Part shown: positions 45,157 through 53,166 of the stretch, piece after piece
How the letters are laid out: each line of letters begins with the position of its first letter
Numbering within the stretch: the first letter of the stretch is position 1
Source of the DNA: Enhydrobacter aerosaccus
Lineage (GTDB): Bacteria > Pseudomonadota > Alphaproteobacteria > Reyranellales > Reyranellaceae
DNA length: 64,000 nt
NCBI RefSeq assembly: GCF_900167455.1
Contig: NZ_FUWJ01000005.1
Coordinates: 124,001-188,000, forward strand
Reading direction: 5' to 3'
The notes under the pieces: model-generated
Databases searched by the model: none
Seen by the model: only the letters and a program-made list of their open reading frames with translations
Told to the model about the DNA's origin: nothing
Translations under genes and position numbers: made by a program

Positions 45157-45984
45157 TCAGCCGCCGCCGTCGCCGGCCACGGCGATGACGGTGAGCTTGT
45201 CCGGCAGGTCCTCCTTCGCGATCTCGACGGTATGGCGCTCCGGCCAGATGAAGGCGGGTTCCAGCGGCGCCAGCAGGCCCATGAAGCGGTCGAGCTGCGA
45301 GCGGCCCCAATAGTGCATGGGCAGCACGACCTTGGGCTCGATCTGATGGATGACGTCGACCATCAGCGGTACACCCATGGTGTAGGAGCCGTCGATCGGC
45401 ACCATCAGCACGTCGATGCGGCCCAGCGCCTCGAGATGCTCGGGCGTCAGGCGCTGATGCAAATGGCCGAGATGGGCGATGCAGAGATCGCCGACGGCGA
45501 AGATGAAGATCGAGTTGCCGTTGATACGGACGCCGCCGGCCCAGTCGCGCGCATTGGTCGGCACGTTCCAGACCCGCATGTCCTTCAGGGTGACGTCGAC
45601 CTTCGACTCTGTCTCGCCCTCGCGCGGCCAGCCGCGCAGGACGTAGGTGATGCCCTCCTCCGGCTCGTCCGTGTAATGCGTGCTGTGGGCGTTGTTCATG
45701 GTGACGATGTCGGGATGGCGGCCGAAGCCGTTGACGCCGTTGTAGTCGGTGATGGCGCGCACCCCCTGCGGCGTGTCGATCTGGTAGCTGGCATGTCCCA
45801 GGAAGGTGATGACGGCCCGGTTGGCCGATGGATCGCCGGCCAGGCGCAGGCCGTCGAAGGAAGCCAGATGCAGGGGCGACCCGAAATTCTCGACCAGATT
45901 CTTGGAGCAGCGGGCCAGGGCCGGCCCGCTCAGCAGGGCCAGGGCCGTGGCGATCAGGGCAGCACAGGAAAATCGCAGGGACAT
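45157..45984 (-). CDS. Exported MBL-fold (UlaG/beta-lactamase-like) hydrolase
   Basis: A 275-residue protein with signal peptide FSCAALIATALALLSGPALA. The mature region has the start of a metallo-beta-lactamase fold (AVITFLGHASYQIDTPQGVR), a metal-site segment NNAHSTHYTDEPEEG, then GDLCIAHLGHLHQRL and VVLPMHYWG. The usual HxHxDH motif is degenerate (HSTHYTDE), so the metal site may differ or activity be reduced. The best matches by pattern are UlaG-like and MBL proteins that act on phosphodiesters or lactones. It is divergent from the SOS-controlled imuA operon. Confidence 0.85.
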   Translation of the reverse strand: MSLRFSCAALIATALALLSGPALARCSKNLVENFGSPLHLASFDGLRLAGDPSANRAVITFLGHASYQIDTPQGVRAITDYNGVNGFGRHPDIVTMNNAHSTHYTDEPEEGITYVLRGWPREGETESKVDVTLKDMRVWNVPTNARDWAGGVRINGNSIFIFAVGDLCIAHLGHLHQRLTPEHLEALGRIDVLMVPIDGSYTMGVPLMVDVIHQIEPKVVLPMHYWGRSQLDRFMGLLAPLEPAFIWPERHTVEIAKEDLPDKLTVIAVAGDGGG

Positions 45985-46095
45985 GCAGAGCCTCCGTGGG
46001 TCCCGGAAGGAGGGTGACTTCAGGCCAAAAGCAGGGGCTGTGCCAGTGCGAACAGGCCCGCCGACGGGCGTTGACTCTTCAAGGTTCGGTGATTA

Positions 46096-46110
46096 GAACA
46101 AAACAAGAAC
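46096..46110. promoter_or_regulatory. LexA (SOS) box of the mutasome operon
   Basis: GAAC-AAAACAA-GAAC (46096-46110) is, on the other strand, GTTC-N7-GTTC, the direct-repeat LexA site of alphaproteobacteria. It lies 35 bases before the imuA start codon. DNA-damage induction of imuA-imuB-dnaE2 follows from established knowledge of this operon type. Confidence 0.85.
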
Positions 46111-46145
46111 AATTATCCAGCCACAGGAAGAAACCCGAGGGGGCA

Positions 46146-47009
46146 ATGCCTGTCATTTCCCCAACCGCCTTTGCTCCCCCTACCGCCACTATCGAGCAGG
46201 GGCACGTTCCGCCAAAACTGCGCGAGCAGGTCCGGCGGCTGGAACGTGCGCATAGCGCCCAACGAGCAGGCCGAACGGCCGTCCCGACGGGTCTCGTCGC
46301 CATCGATGCTTTGCTGCCCGAAGGCGGGCTGCTGACCGGGGCACTGCACGAGATCGAGGCCGGTCAGGCGCCGTCGGGCCGAGTCGCTCCTCACGATGGC
46401 CCCGCCCTGGGATTTGCCGCTTATCTGCTGGGCCGCTTCGGCCAGGATCGACCGGGCACGATCCTCTGGTGCCGTCAGCCGCTCGGCGTCTTCGATGCCC
46501 CGCCCTACGCGCCCGCCCTGTCCGGCTGGTTCGATCCGGCGCGCCTGCTGATGGTCACGGCGCGGCGCGAGGAGGATCTGTTCTGGGCGATGGAGGAAGG
46601 GCTGCGCACACCGGGTATCGCCGCCGTTCTGGGCGAGACCCGCGCCGCCGATCCGACCCCCGGCCGTCGCCTGTCGCTGGCGACGGAAAAGAACGGCGTG
46701 CCGGCTCTCCTGCTCCGATCCCAGCCGGCGCCGCCGCAAAGCGTCTGCACCACCCGCTGGCGCGTCGCTTCGACGCCGTCGCCCGCCGCGGCAGGTTCCG
46801 AAGATCCCGTCACCGTGCAGTGGCGCATCGAACTCAGGCGCAACCGCTTCGGCACGCCCTCGACCGAGGAGATGCCGGGTTGGCTCGTGGAGTGGAACGA
46901 TGAAACGCATCATCTCGCTGTGGTTCCCCAAGCTCGCCACCGATCGACTGGCCCGGCCGCGGCCGGACTCGGCTGGGGAGGTCCAAGCCGCCAAAGACTG
47001 GTCGGCTAG
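46146..47009 (+). CDS. imuA: SOS mutasome protein ImuA
   Basis: A 287-residue RecA-like protein of the SOS mutasome. PTGLVAIDALLPEGGLLTGALHEIEA corresponds to the RecA/SulA-like core start; the nucleotide-binding loop is not canonical, as usual for ImuA. WCRQPLGVFDAPPYAPAL and LMVTARREEDLFWAMEEGLR match alphaproteobacterial ImuA. It works with ImuB and DnaE2 in translesion synthesis and mutagenesis. ATG 46146 follows the LexA box. The 3' end overlaps imuB by 110 bases in another frame, a larger overlap than usual, but both reading frames look intact. Confidence 0.9.
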   Translation: MPVISPTAFAPPTATIEQGHVPPKLREQVRRLERAHSAQRAGRTAVPTGLVAIDALLPEGGLLTGALHEIEAGQAPSGRVAPHDGPALGFAAYLLGRFGQDRPGTILWCRQPLGVFDAPPYAPALSGWFDPARLLMVTARREEDLFWAMEEGLRTPGIAAVLGETRAADPTPGRRLSLATEKNGVPALLLRSQPAPPQSVCTTRWRVASTPSPAAAGSEDPVTVQWRIELRRNRFGTPSTEEMPGWLVEWNDETHHLAVVPQARHRSTGPAAAGLGWGGPSRQRLVG

Positions 47010-48588
47010 AGCCGCCGCCACCGTCCTCTGGCTCGATGGCTGTCCCCGTCTGGCGGCCGTCAATGCTCATGCCCGCGCCGCCGGTCTGCGACCGCACCTG
47101 CGGCTGGCCGATGCGCGCGCCCTGGTGCCCGACCTGGTTACGACCGGTGCCGAGCCGGAAGCCGATCGTCGGCTGCTGGAGGCCCTTGCCGGCTGGTGCG
47201 ATCGCTACACGCCCTGGGTCGCGATTGATCCGCTGGGCGCGGCCCTTGCCGAGCCCGATGCCGAGGGCCGTCTCGAAGCCTGCAGCGCCGGTGGCTTTGG
47301 CGGTGATGCCGGATTGCTGCTCGACGTCACCGGCTGCGGCCATTTGTTCGGTGAGGGCGAGGCCGGCGAACGCGCGCTGCTGGCCGATCTCGTCGAACGG
47401 CTGGCGCGGCACGACTTCACCTGTCGTGCCGCCCTGGCCGATACGGCCGGCGCGGCCTGGGCGCTGGCCCGCTATGCCGACCGACAGGCCGATCTCTTCT
47501 GCCCGCCCCGCGGCCAGCGCGAGGCGCTCGCTGCCCTGCCCGTCGACGGGCTGCGGCTCCGAACGCCGATCCTCGAAACCTTCCTCAAGCTTGGCCTGCG
47601 CCGCATCGGCGATCTCTATTCCCTGCCACGCGGACCGCTGGCGCGCCGCTTCGGCGATCAGCCGCTCACGCGTCTCGACCAGGCGTTGGGGAGAGTCGAC
47701 GAGCCGATCGAGCCGCGCCGCGCCCCGCCCGCCTTTCGCAGCCGCCTCGCCTTTGCCGAACCGATCGGCCGGCCCGAGGACATTGCCGCCGCCACCAGCC
47801 GCCTGCTGGCCGCGCTCTGCAAGCAATTCGAGCAGGCGGGCGTGGGCGCGCGCAAGCTCGAGATCGCACTCTATCGTGTCGATGGTTCGGTGGACCGCAC
47901 TGGCATCGGCACCAGCCGTCCCAACCGCGACAACCCGAAACTGATGAAGCTGTTCGAGGAAAGGCTGGGCGAGCTCGATCCCGGCTTCGGCGTCGAGCTG
48001 ATGATCCTGAGCGCGCCCGAGGTCGAGGACTGGACCGGCGCTCAGGACTCGCTGCCCAACGCCGGCACAGCCGGTACGTCCTTTGCCGGCAGCGACGGCA
48101 CGATCGATCTCGCCGACCGGCTGGCCTTGCGTCTGGGCGCCGAGAATGTCGTGCGCCTCGCGCCGCGCGACAGCCATCTGCCCGAACGCGTACAGACGGC
48201 GATACCGGTCTCCGCCAAACCGGCGGCAGCGGGCGCCTGGGCGCGGCTCGCCTCGATGAAGGGCACGCGACCGACGCGGCTGCTGCAGCGGCCCGAGCCG
48301 ATCGATGTCACCGCCTTGCTGCCCGACGATCCGCCGCGCCAGTTCCTGTGGCGCCGCCATGCCCATCGCATCGTGCGCGTCGAGGGGCCGGAACGGATCG
48401 CCGACGAATGGTGGCGGCCGCGCACCAACGGCCGTCATGCGCCACCCCAGACAACTCCGCCGGTGCGCGACTACTATCGCGTCGAGGACGACGATGGCGG
48501 CCGCTTCTGGCTGTTCCGAGACGGCAGCCACAACGCCTCCGCAACCGGCGGCGCGACCAAGTGGTTCCTGCATGGCTTTTGCGCCTGA
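46900..48588 (+). CDS. imuB: Y-family polymerase-like mutasome subunit ImuB
   Basis: A 562-residue Y-family polymerase homologue. It begins KRIISLWFPKLATDRLARP and has the little-finger/helix-hairpin-like segment LETFLKLGLRRIGDLYSLPR. Like other ImuB proteins it appears to lack the full acidic catalytic triad and acts as a bridge to the beta clamp and DnaE2 rather than as a polymerase. The C-terminus (GRFWLFRDG, then KWFLHGFCA) is the family end. GGAG lies seven bases before ATG 46900. A 25-bp inverted repeat separates it from dnaE2. Confidence 0.92.
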   Translation: MKRIISLWFPKLATDRLARPRPDSAGEVQAAKDWSARAAATVLWLDGCPRLAAVNAHARAAGLRPHLRLADARALVPDLVTTGAEPEADRRLLEALAGWCDRYTPWVAIDPLGAALAEPDAEGRLEACSAGGFGGDAGLLLDVTGCGHLFGEGEAGERALLADLVERLARHDFTCRAALADTAGAAWALARYADRQADLFCPPRGQREALAALPVDGLRLRTPILETFLKLGLRRIGDLYSLPRGPLARRFGDQPLTRLDQALGRVDEPIEPRRAPPAFRSRLAFAEPIGRPEDIAAATSRLLAALCKQFEQAGVGARKLEIALYRVDGSVDRTGIGTSRPNRDNPKLMKLFEERLGELDPGFGVELMILSAPEVEDWTGAQDSLPNAGTAGTSFAGSDGTIDLADRLALRLGAENVVRLAPRDSHLPERVQTAIPVSAKPAAAGAWARLASMKGTRPTRLLQRPEPIDVTALLPDDPPRQFLWRRHAHRIVRVEGPERIADEWWRPRTNGRHAPPQTTPPVRDYYRVEDDDGGRFWLFRDGSHNASATGGATKWFLHGFCA

Positions 48589-48598
48589 TCTTTTTGCT

Positions 48599-48671
48599 GG
48601 GGGCGCGCCACTCCAGTGGCGCGTCTTTGTCCATGCCTGCGCAGATCGCGCCACTGGAGTGGCGCGCCCCC
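48599..48671. repeat. Large hairpin: 25-bp perfect inverted repeat between imuB and dnaE2
   Basis: Arms at 48599-48623 and 48647-48671 are exact reverse complements over 25 bases, with a 23-base loop. Each arm is itself nearly palindromic (CGCGCCACT-CC-AGTGGCGCG). The right arm ends four bases before the dnaE2 ATG, where a ribosome site would be expected but is not seen. The sequence looks like a dispersed palindromic unit, and its position invites a role in controlling dnaE2 translation or mRNA stability. Confidence 0.85.
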
Positions 48672-48675
48672 GGCC

Positions 48676-51600
48676 ATGAGCATCGTCGATCCCATGCGCT
48701 ACGCCGAGCTGCAGGTCACAACCAACTACAGCTTCCTGCGCGGCGGGTCGCATCCGGGCGAACTCGTCTATCGGGCGGCCGCGCTCGGCCACAACGCCAT
48801 CGGCATCGCCGACCGCAACACGCTGGCCGGCGTCGTGCGCGCCTTCACCGCGATCAAGGACTATTACGAAGACGAGGACGTGCCGGAGGACAAACGCCTC
48901 AAACTCCTGGTCGGCGCCCGGCTGGAGACGCGTGACGGCTATTCGCTGCTCGCCTATCCGATGAACGTCGAGGGCTACAAGCGCCTGTCGCGCCTGCTGA
49001 CGGAGGGCAATCGTCGCGCCGCCAAGGGCGAATGCGATCTCACCTTCGCCGACCTCGAGCAATTCTCCGACAACCTCCTCGCCATCGTCCTGCCACCGCG
49101 CCATCTCGACGATCCGGCCTTCCACGAGAGATTGCGCAAGCTGGCGCATCTCTATGAAGGGCGCTGCTACCTCGCCGCCAGCGTGCTGTTCCGCGGCGAC
49201 GATGCCCGCCGGCTGGCGAAGCTCGATGCCTTGGCCGAACGGATGAAGACGCCGCTGGTCGCCACCAACGACGTGCACTATCACGTGCCCGAGCGGCGGG
49301 CGCTGCAGGACGTGCTGACCGCCATCCGCCTCAACCGCACGGTCGAGGAGCTGGGCTTCCATCGCTTCGCCTCGGCCGAGCGGCATCTCAAGACACCGCA
49401 GGAGATGCACCGCCTCTTCCGCCGGTATCCGCACGCGATCGAGCGCATCCAGGAGATCGTCGAGCTCTGCAAGTTCGAACTGACCCATCTACGTTACCAG
49501 TACCCGGTCGAATACGAGGGCGGCGAGACGCCGATGCAGAAGCTCGAGCGGCTGACCTGGCAGGGCGCGGCCTGGCGCTATCCCGGCGAGATCCCCGACA
49601 GGGTGAGCGCCACCATCAAGCGCGAGTTCGCCCTGATCGCCGAGAAGAAGATCGCGCCCTACTTCCTGACCGTCCACGAGATCGTGAAGCAGGCGCGCGA
49701 GATGGGCATCCTGTGCCAGGGCCGCGGCTCGGCGGCCAACTCGGCGGTCTGCTATTGCCTCGGCATCACCTCGGTCAATCCCGACGAGACCGAGGTCCTG
49801 TTCGAGCGCTTCCTGTCCAACGAACGCAACGAGCCACCCGACATCGACGTCGATTTCGAACACGAGCGCCGCGAGGAGCTGATCCAGTGGATCTACAAGA
49901 AGTGGAGCCGAGATCGTGCCGCGCTGGCCGCCACCGTGATCGCCTACCGGAGCCGCAGCGCCATCCGCGATGTCGGCAAGGCGCTCGGCCTCTCGCCCGA
50001 CACGCTGGGCGCGATGGCCAACACGGTGTGGGGCAGCGGCTCGGGCGGGATCAACATCAGGCATGTGCGCGAGGCCGGCCTCGATCCCAACGATCCGCGG
50101 CTGGCGATGGCGCTCGACCTGTCGGCGACGCTGTGCGGCTTCCCGCGCCACCTCTCGCAGCATGTCGGCGGTTTCGTCCTCACCGACGGCCGGCTCGACG
50201 AGCTGATCCCGATCCAGAACGCGGCGATGGAGGACCGCACCGTCGTCGAATGGGACAAGGACGATCTCGACGCGCTCGGCATCTACAAGATCGACGTGCT
50301 GGCGCTCGGCATGCTGACGGCGCTGCGCAAGAGCTTCGAGCTGATCAAGCAGCATTACGGCGAGGATCACACCCTCGCCATGAAGCCGGACGATTCCAAG
50401 GTCTACGACATGCTGTGCAAGGCCGACTCGATCGGCGTGTTCCAGGTCGAGAGCCGGGCGCAGATGTCGATGCTGCCGCGGCTCAAGCCACGTCAGTACT
50501 ACGATCTCGTCGTCGAGGTGGCGATCGTGCGGCCGGGGCCGATCCAGGGCGGCATGGTACACCCCTACCTGAAGAGCCGAGCCAATCCGGACGACGTGAC
50601 CTATCCCAAGCCGGAACTCAGGAAAGTCCTGGAAAGGACCCTGGGCGTACCGCTGTTCCAGGAACAGGCCATGCAGATGGCCATCGTCGCGGCAGGCTTC
50701 AGCCCGGCCAAGGCCGACAAGCTGCGGCGCGCCATGGCCACCTTCCGCCGCACGGGCACGATCCACAAGCTCAAGGACGATTTCATCAACGGCATGCTCG
50801 GCAATGACTACGAGCGCGAATTCGCCGAGCGCTGCTTCAAGCAGATCGAGGGCTTCGGCGAATACGGCTTCCCCGAGAGCCATGCCGCGAGCTTCGCGAT
50901 CCTGGTCTATGTCTCGTCGTGGGTGAAATGGTACTTCCCTGAAGTCTTCGCCGCCGCGCTCCTCAATGCCCAGCCGATGGGCTTCTATGCCCCCGCGCAG
51001 CTCGTGCGCGACGCGCGCGAGCACGACGTCGAGGTGCGGCCGCCCGACATCAACGCCAGCGACTGGGACTGCACGCTGGAGAAGACCTCGGGACCGAAAC
51101 GCGCCCTGCGTCTGGGCTTTCGTCAGGTCACCGGCCTCCGGGAAGCCGACATGAAACGCCTGGTCGAGTGCCGTGGCGAGCGCCCTTATCGCGATCCGGC
51201 CGATGTCTGGCGCCGCGGCGGACTCGACAAGCGCCAGATCCTGGCGCTGGCGCGTGCCGACGCCTTTGCCTCGATGGGGCTGTCACGCCGGGACGTGCTG
51301 TGGGCCGTGCGGGCTTTCTCGGAAGCGTCCCTGCCGCTTCTGGAGCAACAGCCCCATCCGCAACAGTCTCGCCCCCAACACCTCCGCCCACGCGATCTCG
51401 AGCCCAAGGTCACGTTGCCCAGGCTCACGCTCGGCGAGCAGGTCGTCGACGACTACTCGACCCTTTCGATGTCATTGCGGGCCCATCCCTTGCAGTTGCT
51501 GCGGCCGAGCCTGTCGGAGCGGCGCATGGCGCATTCGCAAAAGCTGCGGGAGGCCTGCAGCGGTGATTTCCTGCAGCTCGCCGGGCTGGTGCTGGTCCGC

Positions 51601-52020
51601 CAGCGCCCAGGCACCGCCTCAGGCGTCGTTTTCGTCACCCTCGAGGACGAGTTCGGGATCGCCAATCTCGTGGTCTGGCCCAAGGTCTTCGAAGCCTATC
51701 GTCGGGTCGTCATGGGATCGCGGCTGCTGGGCGTCGCCGGCAAGGTCCAGCGCGACATCCAGCACGACGGCACGGAGGGAATCGTGATCCATCTCGTCGC
51801 CGAGCGACTGTGGGATTGGTCGGCCGATCTCGACCGCATCGCCGATCTCGACGGTCATTTCGAATTGCGCATGGGCCGCGGCGACCAGGCCCGCTCCTCG
51901 ACGCCCGACCCGCGCGACGACTCGGCCAAGCGCGAGCCGCGCAAGAAGCAGCCCTACGACCGCAGCCGCATCGTCCTCGACCGCCCGACCATCAAGATCG
52001 CCTCCCGCGATTTCCACTGA
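48676..52020 (+). CDS. dnaE2: Error-prone DNA polymerase DnaE2
   Basis: A 1114-residue C-family polymerase of the mutasome. The PHP domain starts at ELQVTTNYSFLRGGSHPGEL. The polymerase catalytic aspartates are Asp391 and Asp393 in PDIDVDFEHERRE and Asp540 in YKIDVLALGML. The finger and beta-binding regions have QAMQMAIVAAGFSPAKADKL and GFPESHAASFAILVYVSSWV. A C-terminal OB-type domain shows VVFVTLEDEFGIANLVVWP. It carries out lesion bypass with ImuA and ImuB. ATG 48676 or ATG 48694 may be the start; neither has a clear ribosome site, and the first directly follows the 25-bp inverted repeat. Confidence 0.95.
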   Translation: MSIVDPMRYAELQVTTNYSFLRGGSHPGELVYRAAALGHNAIGIADRNTLAGVVRAFTAIKDYYEDEDVPEDKRLKLLVGARLETRDGYSLLAYPMNVEGYKRLSRLLTEGNRRAAKGECDLTFADLEQFSDNLLAIVLPPRHLDDPAFHERLRKLAHLYEGRCYLAASVLFRGDDARRLAKLDALAERMKTPLVATNDVHYHVPERRALQDVLTAIRLNRTVEELGFHRFASAERHLKTPQEMHRLFRRYPHAIERIQEIVELCKFELTHLRYQYPVEYEGGETPMQKLERLTWQGAAWRYPGEIPDRVSATIKREFALIAEKKIAPYFLTVHEIVKQAREMGILCQGRGSAANSAVCYCLGITSVNPDETEVLFERFLSNERNEPPDIDVDFEHERREELIQWIYKKWSRDRAALAATVIAYRSRSAIRDVGKALGLSPDTLGAMANTVWGSGSGGINIRHVREAGLDPNDPRLAMALDLSATLCGFPRHLSQHVGGFVLTDGRLDELIPIQNAAMEDRTVVEWDKDDLDALGIYKIDVLALGMLTALRKSFELIKQHYGEDHTLAMKPDDSKVYDMLCKADSIGVFQVESRAQMSMLPRLKPRQYYDLVVEVAIVRPGPIQGGMVHPYLKSRANPDDVTYPKPELRKVLERTLGVPLFQEQAMQMAIVAAGFSPAKADKLRRAMATFRRTGTIHKLKDDFINGMLGNDYEREFAERCFKQIEGFGEYGFPESHAASFAILVYVSSWVKWYFPEVFAAALLNAQPMGFYAPAQLVRDAREHDVEVRPPDINASDWDCTLEKTSGPKRALRLGFRQVTGLREADMKRLVECRGERPYRDPADVWRRGGLDKRQILALARADAFASMGLSRRDVLWAVRAFSEASLPLLEQQPHPQQSRPQHLRPRDLEPKVTLPRLTLGEQVVDDYSTLSMSLRAHPLQLLRPSLSERRMAHSQKLREACSGDFLQLAGLVLVRQRPGTASGVVFVTLEDEFGIANLVVWPKVFEAYRRVVMGSRLLGVAGKVQRDIQHDGTEGIVIHLVAERLWDWSADLDRIADLDGHFELRMGRGDQARSSTPDPRDDSAKREPRKKQPYDRSRIVLDRPTIKIASRDFH

Positions 52021-52151
52021 GCGTGCGCACTTCAGACCGCGGGCTTCCAGCCCGCCTCATGAGCGAATAGAGATCGTTACCGACAATCGACACGTGATCG
52101 ACTATGTGCTTTCGCCAATACAGCGGCACCGCATACGGCGAGAGAGGGACG

Positions 52152-53048
52152 ATGATCCAGATGCGGCATTTTCTTCGCCTGCGGCCCCGCACTAGCCCAC
52201 TGTGGGCTGCTGCTCTGCCTCTGCTTGGGTTGTTTCCGCTGCTTTTGGAAATACCAGCGTCGCAGGCTCAGATGCCTTCGCCGACAGATGAAGAAATCGC
52301 CTACATGGTCCCAGCCCCTGGAGAGAGCGGATACAAAGCGCCCTATTCACGCTGGAAGGAAGGCGTGCAGATTTCAGTCATCGTCGTCACCAGCCATCAG
52401 TCGGCACCGTGCCTCTCGAAGGCAATCAACGACATCCGCATACAGGTTGAGGCGGTGCGCCAGGAGATTCCGGCGCTCGCTGGGCTTGCCGACCCGACCG
52501 TCGTGGAAGCAGTCCCAGCGCACGTGCCTCCATCGACAATAGTACTCGCCTTGCCGACCAACGACGCGAAGATCGGGGGTGATCTGACGCGCTTTGCCGA
52601 GCATCAGCGTGATGATGCCAAGCTGTTCGAGATCGATAACAGCGTTACCTCGTCACATGGATTTACCCCCAAGCCCGGCTCGCCGTTTCTACCCGTCGTG
52701 AGGACGCTGGAGCATGTCAGTCTGGTCGCGATCGAGACCGACCATATTGTTTCTGTTTACGACTGGCATATGAACGCGCGCGGTATCGACTTGTACAGCG
52801 ATGACGAATGTCAGAGACGGCCATGGGGACAAGACCTGATTTATGCGTTAGGCGCATATAACTTCGACATACCCATGGGATCCCGGGGCCTTCGGCTTTA
52901 TATCGGTGATGAGAAACGCTACCCCGTGTCTCGCCACTATTATGATCGGCTATTTCTCCGCACGCTGTACTCCTTGAATGCTGATATCGGGATCGATGAA
53001 TTCCGGCGAGCCTTCAGGAAGGCCCTTAAGTCAGCCAATCCTCCTTAG
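52152..53048 (+). CDS. Secreted protein of unknown function, possibly DUF2927-like
   Basis: A 298-residue protein with a long signal peptide (PLWAAALPLLGLFPLLLEIP, then ASQAQMPSP). The mature protein starts with a proline-rich stretch, then RWKEGVQISVIVVTSHQS. The C-terminal half, with DDECQRRPWGQDLIYALGAY and YYDRLFLRTLYSLNADIGID, recalls DUF2927 proteins, but I am not certain. AGAGGG precedes ATG 52152. Base composition is clearly less GC-rich than in the flanking genes, consistent with acquired DNA. It lies 131 bases after dnaE2 and is probably separate from the SOS operon. Confidence 0.75.
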   Translation: MIQMRHFLRLRPRTSPLWAAALPLLGLFPLLLEIPASQAQMPSPTDEEIAYMVPAPGESGYKAPYSRWKEGVQISVIVVTSHQSAPCLSKAINDIRIQVEAVRQEIPALAGLADPTVVEAVPAHVPPSTIVLALPTNDAKIGGDLTRFAEHQRDDAKLFEIDNSVTSSHGFTPKPGSPFLPVVRTLEHVSLVAIETDHIVSVYDWHMNARGIDLYSDDECQRRPWGQDLIYALGAYNFDIPMGSRGLRLYIGDEKRYPVSRHYYDRLFLRTLYSLNADIGIDEFRRAFRKALKSANPP

Positions 53049-53116
53049 TGCGGAACACAGACATCCCAACCATTCGTATGCCAATTGAAGGCTGTTCCGG
53101 TCTGTCATCAATATGA

Positions 53117-53147
53117 CTTCCGGTCCGCCTCGTGAGCGGGCCGGAAG
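53117..53147. terminator. Terminator hairpin between convergent genes
   Basis: CTTCCGGTCCGC-CTCGTGA-GCGGGCCGGAAG has 12-base arms with one G-U-type mismatch and a 7-base loop. It lies between the secreted-protein gene and the convergent ankyrin gene. CTT follows the stem on the right and no long T run is present. Confidence 0.6.
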
Positions 53148-53166
53148 CTTGATTGGCGCCTTCGTT

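Noticed and set aside
46900-47009. A frameshift joining imuA and imuB
   Set aside because: Each frame has its own plausible start or end, and ImuA and ImuB are separate proteins elsewhere, so overlap explains it better.
46834-49488. A leftward open frame of more than 880 codons opposite imuB and dnaE2
   Set aside because: It mirrors two well-supported genes, shows no family motif and has the Arg/Gly/Ala/Asp bias of a shadow frame in GC-rich DNA.
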